DNA of 64,000 nucleotides from positions 62,001-126,000 of the forward strand of contig JAGOPY010000010.1 of NCBI GenBank assembly GCA_017991835.1. Direction: 5' to 3'. The translations under genes and the position numbers were made by a program. Origin of the DNA: Bacteroidales bacterium. GTDB lineage: Bacteria; Bacteroidota; Bacteroidia; Bacteroidales; JAGOPY01. Each line of letters starts with the position of its first letter. Position 1 is the first letter of the stretch. The notes under the pieces are model-generated. The model searched no databases. It was not told the DNA's origin and saw only the letters and a program-made list of their open reading frames with translations. Shown piece by piece: positions 52,518-60,492 of this stretch.

Positions 52518-55313
52518 TCACTTCACCGCTTCCGGCGCGCCGAACCCTATCTGGCCCAGTGCCTCCATCTGTGTCGCCGCATCGCCGGCAATCACATAGT
52601 ACATCCGGTCGGGGACGATATATTTTTCGGCCAGCGCTTTGTGCTCCTCTCGGGTCATATCGCTTACGATCTGCTCCTGCCGGCGGACGTAGTCCAGCGG
52701 CTGGTTGTACATGCTGATCTCCTGCAGCATCCGGTTTTTAGCCCCCAGGGTCTCAAAATCCCGTGCTCTCGATTTGTTGATCGAGTTTTTGGTGAAGATG
52801 AGGTCTTCTTCGCTGATCCCGTTGCGGTACTCTTCCATCAGCCGTTTGAAAATCTCCACCGATTCCACCGTTGCCGACGACCTTACGCTGGCCGTCGCCT
52901 GGAAGGTGCCGGGAATATACGTTCCCGAAAAACCGGTCCTGGCGCCGTAAGTAAATCCTTTCTCCTCGCGCAGAACCAGGTTGACGTTCCCGCTGAACGA
53001 TCCGCCCAGCTTCATGTTCATCACGTTGGCGGGGTAGAAATCCTCATCGGTCCGCGACAGGCCCATGCAACCGATGGAAATGACCGACTGCTTGGCCCCG
53101 GGAACGTCGACGAAACAGATCTTTGATTTCGAAAGCGGTTCGGGAAGCTCATAAACCGGAAATTCAACATCCTTCGCGATCCATTCCTTTTCCAGCTTTC
53201 TTAATGATACCATAACTTTCTCGCGGCTGATGTCGCCAGCGATATGGAAAGAGGCCACGGTAGGCGAAAAATTGACTTCGTAGAAGGATTTCAGATCTTC
53301 GATCGTGATTCCCGGCACCGTGGTTTCATTCCCCTGGCGGTCGAGCGAGAAAATATGATCCGGGCCGTAGACAAGCTTGTTGAAAGCATCGCGGGCCAGG
53401 GCGTTCGGATCGGCTTTGGACCGGAGAAGGCGGTTCTGCAACCTCGATTTTGCCAGTTCAAACTCCTCAGCGTCCCACCTCGGTTCCAGCAGGATCTCTT
53501 CCACAAGGGCCAGCGTCTTATCGTAATTTCTTGCCAGTGTATTGGCGCTGATGGTGATATCGATGGCCGAAGCGCTGATGTTGATGCTGGCGCCCAGCTT
53601 CTCTATCTCCTCTTCCAGTTCCTGCGGAGTCTTATTCTTCGTCCCTTCCATCATCAGCTCCGATAGCAACAGGGCTGTGCCCGATTTTTCCATCTTATCG
53701 AGATAATGGCCTCCCTTTAAAACGATGTTGAACTGGACCAGCGGCAGCTCGGTATTTTCAATGCCAAGCACCCGCATCCCGTTGTCGAGTCTGGTGTCCC
53801 AAATAACCGGCAGCGTGACTGACGGATCGGGGCCGTCAACCGGGATCACCGTGCGGTCGAAAGAGGTCGGGGTCATGGCAATCTCCACTTCCTCCATTTC
53901 CTCGATGGTCACCTGCGTGGCCTCGCTGATGCTCTCTTCTTTCACCCCCGCATCTGCCGAACCTTCAGCAACCATTGAAAGCTGTCCTTTCGGAACAAAG
54001 CTCGTGGCCAGGTAGGGCTGGTTCTTGATGTATTTCTCATATACTCTAAGGATATCCTGCCGGGTGACCGCTTTGGTCTTCCCGATATCAGTCTTGTAAT
54101 ACGACGGATCGCCTGCATATTCGTTGTAGTATGCGAGCTGGAACGATTTGCCCAGCACGCTGCTGATCCCGTTGTAGAACTGGGTTTCCTGGCCCGCCTT
54201 GATCCTCTCCACATCCTCATCGGTAAACCCTTCGGTCTCGAACATCCGGAACGCCTCAAAAACGGCCTCTTCGACATCCTTCAGGCTGACGCCGTCGTTG
54301 GCAGTCACATTGATGCTGAAGCTCCCCGCGATCTCCTGGCTGCTGTTATAAGCATTCTGGCTGGTAGTAAGCTTTTTCTCTTTCTCAAGTACTTTGTACA
54401 ACGGGGCTTTTTTCCCTTGCGAAAGAAGCTGGCCCAGGTAGGAGAGGGCATAAGAGTCGTCGGAAAACTGCTCAACGGTTGGCCAGATCATCCGGAGCTG
54501 CGCCGCTTTGGCAAAGTTGTCTTCATGATACAGCTTCTTCGTCTTATCCAGCTTTACCGGAACCGGGACCGGGTCTTTCACCTCATTGCCGGCAGGGATC
54601 TCCCCGAAGTACTTTTCAATCAGTTTTTTCGCTTCATCCACATCAAAATCTCCCGCCAGGACCACCGTAGCGTTGTTCGGCAAATAGAATCTCTGATGAA
54701 AAGCTTTCACATCTTCTACACTTGCGTTGAAAAGATCTTCCATTTCTCCGATGACGGTCCAGTTGTACGGATGCCCTTCCGGGTAAAGATTTTTAGCCAC
54801 GACCTCCTGCGTAAAGCCGTACGGGCGGTTGTCGTAATTCTGCCGTTTTTCATTCTGGACGACATTCTGCTGGATGGCAAACGATTTTTTCGTCACCGTA
54901 TTGATCATGAATCCCATCCGGTCGGATTCCATCCAGAGGATCTTCTCCAGGGCATTTTTCGGGACCACCTCAAAGTAGGTCGTGGCATCGTTCGAGGTGC
55001 CGCCGTTCAGCATTCCGCCTGCATCCTGGATGAGCTTGAAGAACTGGTCTTCGGGGACATTCTCCGAGCGCTGGAACATCATATGTTCAAACAGGTGGGC
55101 AAAGCCGGTGCGGCCTTCCGTTTCCCGGTTGGAACCGACATGGTACTGAACGGCCAGTGCGACAATGGGATCGGACCGGTCGATATGAAGGATCACATCG
55201 AGCCCGTTGGCCAGCTTGTATTTTTCGTATTCGATTTTCACTTGTTTTTCTTCGGGATTAGTACCGGCAAAAAAGAGTCCGGCAAAGATTAGCAGAAATA
55301 ATGATCTTTTCAT
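52518..55313 (-). CDS. M16-family (pitrilysin-like) zinc protease, two-domain
   Basis: A 931-residue protease with signal KRSLFLLIFAGLFFAG. The first half is active: HLFEHM has the inverted zinc motif HxxEH near residues 73-77, and a second zinc Glu lies about 75 residues later. The second half (WDTRLDNGMRVLGIENTELPLVQFNIVLKGG) keeps the fold but lacks HxxEH, as is usual. It degrades peptides in the periplasm or outside. Length is normal for fused M16A/B pairs in Bacteroidota. It stands alone, convergent with the FISUMP genes, three bases apart. Confidence 0.93.
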   Translation of the reverse strand: MKRSLFLLIFAGLFFAGTNPEEKQVKIEYEKYKLANGLDVILHIDRSDPIVALAVQYHVGSNRETEGRTGFAHLFEHMMFQRSENVPEDQFFKLIQDAGGMLNGGTSNDATTYFEVVPKNALEKILWMESDRMGFMINTVTKKSFAIQQNVVQNEKRQNYDNRPYGFTQEVVAKNLYPEGHPYNWTVIGEMEDLFNASVEDVKAFHQRFYLPNNATVVLAGDFDVDEAKKLIEKYFGEIPAGNEVKDPVPVPVKLDKTKKLYHEDNFAKAAQLRMIWPTVEQFSDDSYALSYLGQLLSQGKKAPLYKVLEKEKKLTTSQNAYNSSQEIAGSFSINVTANDGVSLKDVEEAVFEAFRMFETEGFTDEDVERIKAGQETQFYNGISSVLGKSFQLAYYNEYAGDPSYYKTDIGKTKAVTRQDILRVYEKYIKNQPYLATSFVPKGQLSMVAEGSADAGVKEESISEATQVTIEEMEEVEIAMTPTSFDRTVIPVDGPDPSVTLPVIWDTRLDNGMRVLGIENTELPLVQFNIVLKGGHYLDKMEKSGTALLLSELMMEGTKNKTPQELEEEIEKLGASINISASAIDITISANTLARNYDKTLALVEEILLEPRWDAEEFELAKSRLQNRLLRSKADPNALARDAFNKLVYGPDHIFSLDRQGNETTVPGITIEDLKSFYEVNFSPTVASFHIAGDISREKVMVSLRKLEKEWIAKDVEFPVYELPEPLSKSKICFVDVPGAKQSVISIGCMGLSRTDEDFYPANVMNMKLGGSFSGNVNLVLREEKGFTYGARTGFSGTYIPGTFQATASVRSSATVESVEIFKRLMEEYRNGISEEDLIFTKNSINKSRARDFETLGAKNRMLQEISMYNQPLDYVRRQEQIVSDMTREEHKALAEKYIVPDRMYYVIAGDAATQMEALGQIGFGAPEAVK

Positions 55314-55456
55314 TTTAAAAAATTTTTGATAAAACTAAAAAAATTGCATAACAACTGCATAGGAGAATTTGCAAATGACAAAAGTTAAATTGCAAAAACA
55401 TCATTATAAACGGTTATTTAACATGCCAGCCATACTATTTTGTTTCTTTGTGATCC

Positions 55457-57607
55457 ATGAAGAAGATTTCCATTAGAGAACGGCTGATACTTTATTTTGT
55501 CCTTCTGGGTGTCATATCCATCGCTATTGTAAGTCTTTTCTCGATTTTTGAATCCAAAAGAGGGATCAGGGAAAGGGCATTCAGCCAGTTGATCCTTCTA
55601 AGGGATATCCGCAGAGAACAAATTCTAAATTTTTACCAGGTCCGCAAAACCGAACTGGCTACACTGGCCCGGACACCCGTTATCAGGAATCTCGCAGACC
55701 GGTTGGAAGAATTGCAAGAAAGCGGAAACTTTCCTGTTGGTTTAGAGAATGACCGTGAGTTTCTTAACCTCGTGCTGGATAATCATATTTGCAAAGTTTT
55801 GTATTTGGTTTCAGTTGAAAACAACATCACAAAAATATCCGGAACTGATGATATATTCCTGATTAATAAGGATGAAGATCTCAAAGTCAATGAGAGTATA
55901 ATGCGGTTATTTGAAGGATCGGTCACACCGGATACTTTTCACATGACAGAATGGATTGGAGAATCTAATCGTCCCTGTTTGATCCTCACGGTTCCGGTAT
56001 TCAGTTCAGCCGGGGAGGTATCCGCGTTGTTATTATCCCGGATTGAACCTGAAGCCTTAAATAACATCATTTTCGATGTGGTTCCGGGAACGGGGATGGG
56101 CAAAACCGGGGAGGCTTATATTGCAGGCCCTGACGGTTTTATGCGAACCCCTTCCCGCTTTTTACCAGATGCCGTCATGACCGTCAGGATTAATACCGAA
56201 GGATTCAACAAGGCTTTAACCGGGATTGACAGTACAGGTATTTATGATGATTACAGGGGAATAAAGGTTTTAGGAGCCTATGGAAAGATTATTTTCGGAG
56301 GATTCACCCAATTGATCCTTGCCGAGATTGATGTAGATGAAGCCATGGTGCCATTGGCGATCATTCGGAATGATATTTTGATCGTCTCTTCCCTGATCCT
56401 TCTGGGCATCTTTTTTATTACCTGGTTTGTCGCTTATGGTATAACCCGGCCGATCATTCGTTTAAAAAATGCCGCAAATGTAATAGCATCAGGAAGTTAT
56501 AATCAGAAATTAAAGGTCGGCCCGGAAGATGAGATCGGGGAACTGACCGAAGCTTTCAATAGGATGTCGGAAGAGGTCAGTATCGCGACAAGGGAATTAC
56601 GGGAAAAAGAAGAAAGCCTTCGCCACTTTTATGATGCTACCCTCGATGGTATTGTGTTGCATAATGATGGAAAGATGGTCCTCTTCAATGCAGCGATCCT
56701 GCGATTGACCGGATACACCGAAAATGAGCTGGCGGCATTGGTGATTCACGATATTCTGAAGGAGACCAAATCATTATATTGCGATAAGAACCAGGACAAT
56801 GAAATTTATGAAACACTGTTGTCCAGGAAAGACAATTCAAGCCTGCCGGTTGAAGTCCAGGAATCCTGTGTCGAATACAAGGGAAACAAGATCAGGGCGA
56901 GCGTGATCAGGGACATCAGCACGAGAAAAAGCATGGAGACCGAACTGGCCGATGAACGGATGAAAAGGCTCAGAGCGGTAATTGACGGCAAAGAGCTGGA
57001 GCAGCAGCGCCTTTCCAGGGAATTGCACGACGGGCTGGGCCAGCAACTGGCGGCCGGGAAGCTGATACTGGAAAGCGGACTTTACACCGAAGGGGAAAAG
57101 CTGAAAGGGAAAATCGTGGAAGCCCAGGCCATCTTTGACCAGATCATCGGCGATATAAGGCGCATATCGCACGACCTCAGCCCTTCCGTCCTGAAAGAAT
57201 TCGGTCTGAAAGAGGCGGTGGAAAATCTCTGTGCCAGTTTCCGGATGACCACCGGTTTGCGGATCAGTTTTTTTTGTGAATCAGACGGGTATCAACCGGA
57301 TGAAATGAAGGCCATATATCTTTACAGGATCATCCAGGAATGCCTGAACAACATACAGCGCCATGCAGGGGCTACGCTTGTCTCAGTCTTCCTTAAGGCC
57401 GATCCGCAGGGTATTCAGCTTGAAATAAAGGATAACGGATGCGGCTTTGATCTGAAGAGCGTGCCGGCGTCGGGAGGAACCGGGCTGTACAACATCCGGG
57501 AGAGGGTCAACGTCATGAAGGGTCAGTTAAATATCATGACCGGCAAAAATAAAGGAACGGTGATCCGCATCAGGATTCCATTGACCACCGATGGACAAAA
57601 TGAATAA
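55457..57607 (+). CDS. NarX-type sensor histidine kinase with Cache and PAS domains
   Basis: A 716-residue kinase. Membrane helices lie at about 13-35 and 303-325. Between them is a large periplasmic sensor of the dCache type (REQILNFYQVRKTELATLA, GKTGEAYIAGPDGFMRTP). HAMP follows (ITRPIIRLKNAANVIASG), then a PAS domain (LRHFYDATLDGIVLHNDGK). The HisKA_3 helix is RLSRELHDGLGQQLAAG with His in ELHDG, and HATPase ends it (GGTGLYNIRERVNVMKG). The paired regulator starts 12 bases after. Ligand unknown. Confidence 0.92.
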   Translation: MKKISIRERLILYFVLLGVISIAIVSLFSIFESKRGIRERAFSQLILLRDIRREQILNFYQVRKTELATLARTPVIRNLADRLEELQESGNFPVGLENDREFLNLVLDNHICKVLYLVSVENNITKISGTDDIFLINKDEDLKVNESIMRLFEGSVTPDTFHMTEWIGESNRPCLILTVPVFSSAGEVSALLLSRIEPEALNNIIFDVVPGTGMGKTGEAYIAGPDGFMRTPSRFLPDAVMTVRINTEGFNKALTGIDSTGIYDDYRGIKVLGAYGKIIFGGFTQLILAEIDVDEAMVPLAIIRNDILIVSSLILLGIFFITWFVAYGITRPIIRLKNAANVIASGSYNQKLKVGPEDEIGELTEAFNRMSEEVSIATRELREKEESLRHFYDATLDGIVLHNDGKMVLFNAAILRLTGYTENELAALVIHDILKETKSLYCDKNQDNEIYETLLSRKDNSSLPVEVQESCVEYKGNKIRASVIRDISTRKSMETELADERMKRLRAVIDGKELEQQRLSRELHDGLGQQLAAGKLILESGLYTEGEKLKGKIVEAQAIFDQIIGDIRRISHDLSPSVLKEFGLKEAVENLCASFRMTTGLRISFFCESDGYQPDEMKAIYLYRIIQECLNNIQRHAGATLVSVFLKADPQGIQLEIKDNGCGFDLKSVPASGGTGLYNIRERVNVMKGQLNIMTGKNKGTVIRIRIPLTTDGQNE

Positions 57608-57618
57608 CATTAAATCTT

Positions 57619-58269
57619 ATGCAGAAAATTAAAATAATTCTTGTCGACGATCACCAGATCATCCGGGATGGAATCCGGGCTTTATTCAACGGATGCACCG
57701 ATATCGAAGTGATAGCGGAAGCCGCTGATGCCGCTGAGTGTTTGCAGCAACTCAAGCTCAATCAGGCTGATGTGGCTCTCATCGACATCAGCCTGCCGGG
57801 AATTTCAGGGATTAAACTCACCGAGCAACTATCGGTATTGTACCCATCATTAAAAGTCCTTATATTGTCCATGCACCTGGATGAGGCTTACATCTCGGGC
57901 GCCATAAAAGCCGGCGCCATGGGGTATCTGGCCAAAAACACTACGCGCGGGGAACTCATCTCCACCATTCATCTCATCGCCGAAGGCAAAAAATACCTGG
58001 GCAAAGATGTTTCGGAAGTCATCACCACCGGTTTTGTCCGGCGACTCCAGGCCAATGAAAATGAAAATACTGAACTGCTTTCAAAAAGAGAAATGGAAAT
58101 CTTAAAATTGACCGCAGATGGATTGGGAAACAGGGAAATCTCTCAAAAATTATTCATCAGTATAAGGACCGTTGAATCGCATAAGAACCATATCATGCAG
58201 AAACTGGGGCTGAAATCATCGGTCGAGCTCGTTAGGTATGCGATTAAATCAGGGCTCATCAATATTTAA
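57619..58269 (+). CDS. NarL/FixJ-family response regulator
   Basis: A 216-residue regulator. The receiver domain has Asp10/Asp11 and the phosphorylation site Asp56 in VALIDISLPGISG. A LuxR-type helix-turn-helix at about 154-200 has LSKREMEILKLTADGLGNREIS and SIRTVESHKNHIMQKL. It is the partner of the kinase before it. A porin and an ammonium transporter follow on the same strand, 92 bases on, and are possible targets; this is inference only. Confidence 0.94.
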   Translation: MQKIKIILVDDHQIIRDGIRALFNGCTDIEVIAEAADAAECLQQLKLNQADVALIDISLPGISGIKLTEQLSVLYPSLKVLILSMHLDEAYISGAIKAGAMGYLAKNTTRGELISTIHLIAEGKKYLGKDVSEVITTGFVRRLQANENENTELLSKREMEILKLTADGLGNREISQKLFISIRTVESHKNHIMQKLGLKSSVELVRYAIKSGLINI

Positions 58270-58361
58270 AATTCAGTGTTTTACTTAAAGATTTCGGTGA
58301 TAATTCTGATTCCCGGTTGATCTTCAATTCTTTAATTTGACCTTTCTTAAAAAAAACAACT

Positions 58362-59120
58362 ATGAAAGGTTCAAAAAAGTATTGGATTGTTCTGTTCGCC
58401 ATCCTGGCGATACCCTTCCGGCCTTTGACAGCCCAGGAAGAAAAAAAGCTACAACCCGAGCTGGGTTGTGATATCGTGTCGAGTTATATCTGGCGGGGTT
58501 CTGCCGTATATGCAACACTAGGCGATCAAAATGTGCTTTCCCCGAGTTTACAGCCGGGATTTGCCTTGGGCTTCCAGGGATTGAAACTCGGGGCCTGGGG
58601 ATCGGTCGATTTTACAGGTACTTACAAAGAGCTGGATTACTACCTGAGTTATTCTTTGAAAGGATTTACCCTGTCGGTGACCGATTATTACTGGGCTTCA
58701 GACTGGATCAACGATAATTTCTTCGAATATGGCAGCGACAGCACTTCACACTACCTGGAGGCATCGCTGGCTTACAAGGGCGAAAAGATTCCCGTCAGCA
58801 TTCTGGTGGCAACCATGTTATATGGAGCCGATAGGCAGTTCGACGACCCGGCGAAAAATAATTATTCAACGTATATCGAAGTCGGATATGGCTTTAAGGT
58901 ATCCGATTATAAACTGGACCTGTTTTTGGGGATGACCCCGTCCGACGGCATGTACGGCGACGGATACGGCGGCAAGGATGGCTTTGCCATTGTTAATGCA
59001 GGGGTAACCGGATCAAAAACGATTAAGATCACCGATAATTTTTCACTTCCTTTAAAGGCATCCGTCATTGCCAATCCGCAGGCTAAGAAAATGTTCTTCG
59101 TATTTGGATTGACCATATAG
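58362..59120 (+). CDS. TorF-like outer-membrane porin
   Basis: A 252-residue barrel protein with signal KYWIVLFAILAIPFRPLTAQ. The start QPELGCDIVSSYIWRGSAVY is typical of the TorF/Gcw_chp porin family, where SxYxWRG is the main mark. About 12 amphipathic strands follow, and it ends in FVFGLTI. A porin of this type beside Amt would bring ammonium or small solutes through the outer membrane. It is 55 bases before amt. Confidence 0.8.
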   Translation: MKGSKKYWIVLFAILAIPFRPLTAQEEKKLQPELGCDIVSSYIWRGSAVYATLGDQNVLSPSLQPGFALGFQGLKLGAWGSVDFTGTYKELDYYLSYSLKGFTLSVTDYYWASDWINDNFFEYGSDSTSHYLEASLAYKGEKIPVSILVATMLYGADRQFDDPAKNNYSTYIEVGYGFKVSDYKLDLFLGMTPSDGMYGDGYGGKDGFAIVNAGVTGSKTIKITDNFSLPLKASVIANPQAKKMFFVFGLTI

Positions 59121-59175
59121 TCAAGCTTATAAAAATTAACTCAAAATTTAAAACTCAACACTCAAAACTCAGTTT

Positions 59176-60393
59176 ATGTTAGACACTGGTTCAACCGGGT
59201 TCATGCTGCTGGCCTGCAGCCTGGTCATGCTGATGACCCCCGGCCTTGCTTTTTTTTACGGAGGCCTTGCAACAAAAAGGAATATCCTCGGGATCATGAT
59301 CCAGAGCTTTGTTTCTTTAGGATGGACGACTGTTCTCTGGTTTATTTTCGGCTACTCCCTTTGCTTTAGCGGAGGAGAAGGCGGAATAATCGGGAATTTT
59401 GATAAAGCATTTTTAAACGGGGTGGGCATAGACTCCATGTATTCCAACGGGAAGATTCCCGAACTGGTTTTCGTGGCGTACCAGATGATGTTTGCGATCA
59501 TCACACCGGCTTTAATTACAGGAGCTTTCGTAAACAGGGTTACTTTCAAAGCTTACCTGATTTTTCTGACGGTCTGGCAAATATTGGTCTATTATCCTTT
59601 TGTCCATATGGTTTGGGGCGGAGGTTTGCTGGCCCAGATGGGTGTGCTTGATTTCGCGGGCGGGATTGTTGTGCATGCCACAGCCGGTTTTGCAGCCCTC
59701 GCTTCGGTATTCTACATCGGCGCCAGGGTCGATAAGCAATCTGTTCCGAACAGTATACCCCTGGTGGCTATCGGCAGCGGTTTGCTCTGGTTCGGATGGT
59801 ACGGCTTCAATGCGGGTAGTGAGGTGGCAGTCGATCATGTTACAGCAATAGCGTTCTTAAATACCGATCTGGCCGCATCTTTTGCAACGATTGCATGGGT
59901 CGTGGTTGAATGGATCCGGGAGCGTCGTCCGAAGTTTGTCGGGTTGCTTACCGGTTCCATCGCCGGCCTGGCAACAATCACTCCGTGCGCCGGTTTTGTG
60001 CCGGTTTGGGCCGCTCCGATCATTGGGACCGCAGCCGGACTGATGTGTTATGTTGCCGTTCAATGGAAGAATAAGATGAAATGGGATGATGCACTGGATG
60101 TCTGGGGCGTTCACGGTGTCGGTGGGTTCCTGGGAACGATACTGCTCGGCGTTTTTGCTTCCAAAGCGGTGAACAGCGCCGGAACCGACGGGTTGATCTT
60201 TGGCGGCGGCACTTTCTTCTGGAAACAGGTCCTGGCTGTTGTTGCAGCATCTGCATACGCCTTTATCTTCACCTATATCATGCTGGCCCTGATCAATAAA
60301 ATTTCACGCGTCAGGGTTTCGGAAGTTGAAGAGAAAGCCGGATTGGATATAGCCCTCCACGGAGAAAAAGCCTACGACGAAGGAGCGTTGTAG
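59176..60393 (+). CDS. amt: Ammonium transporter
   Basis: A 405-residue membrane protein with about 11 helices. The start TPGLAFFYGGL is the Amt signature. The twin pore histidines lie in GGIVVHATAGFAAL and WGVHGVGGFLG. It conducts ammonium and is normally controlled by a GlnK protein, but no glnK is seen next to it. Length matches AmtB. It ends in a short charged tail (SEVEEKAGLDIALHGEKAYDEGAL). The porin in front is probably co-transcribed. Confidence 0.95.
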   Translation: MLDTGSTGFMLLACSLVMLMTPGLAFFYGGLATKRNILGIMIQSFVSLGWTTVLWFIFGYSLCFSGGEGGIIGNFDKAFLNGVGIDSMYSNGKIPELVFVAYQMMFAIITPALITGAFVNRVTFKAYLIFLTVWQILVYYPFVHMVWGGGLLAQMGVLDFAGGIVVHATAGFAALASVFYIGARVDKQSVPNSIPLVAIGSGLLWFGWYGFNAGSEVAVDHVTAIAFLNTDLAASFATIAWVVVEWIRERRPKFVGLLTGSIAGLATITPCAGFVPVWAAPIIGTAAGLMCYVAVQWKNKMKWDDALDVWGVHGVGGFLGTILLGVFASKAVNSAGTDGLIFGGGTFFWKQVLAVVAASAYAFIFTYIMLALINKISRVRVSEVEEKAGLDIALHGEKAYDEGAL

Positions 60394-60403
60394 CTTCTAT
60401 TTT

Positions 60404-60489
60404 TCACCACAATAGGCACATAGGACACATAGATTACACAATAGAATTCTATGTGATTCTTATGTGTTCTATTGTGCCTATGTGGTTAA
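60404..60489. repeat. Dispersed inverted repeat, copy 4 (variant), between convergent genes
   Basis: CACCACAATAGGCACATAGG on the left faces CTATTGTGCCTATGTGG on the right, with AATAGAATTCTATG at the centre. It differs from the CACAAAG copies but has the same outline and ends in GTGGTTAA. It may terminate amt and the opposing gene. Confidence 0.75.
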
Positions 60490-60492
60490 TAC

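Noticed and set aside
54417-55292. 291-codon open frame on the plus strand
   Set aside because: It is the reverse of the M16 protease gene, which has the clear HxxEH motif and signal.
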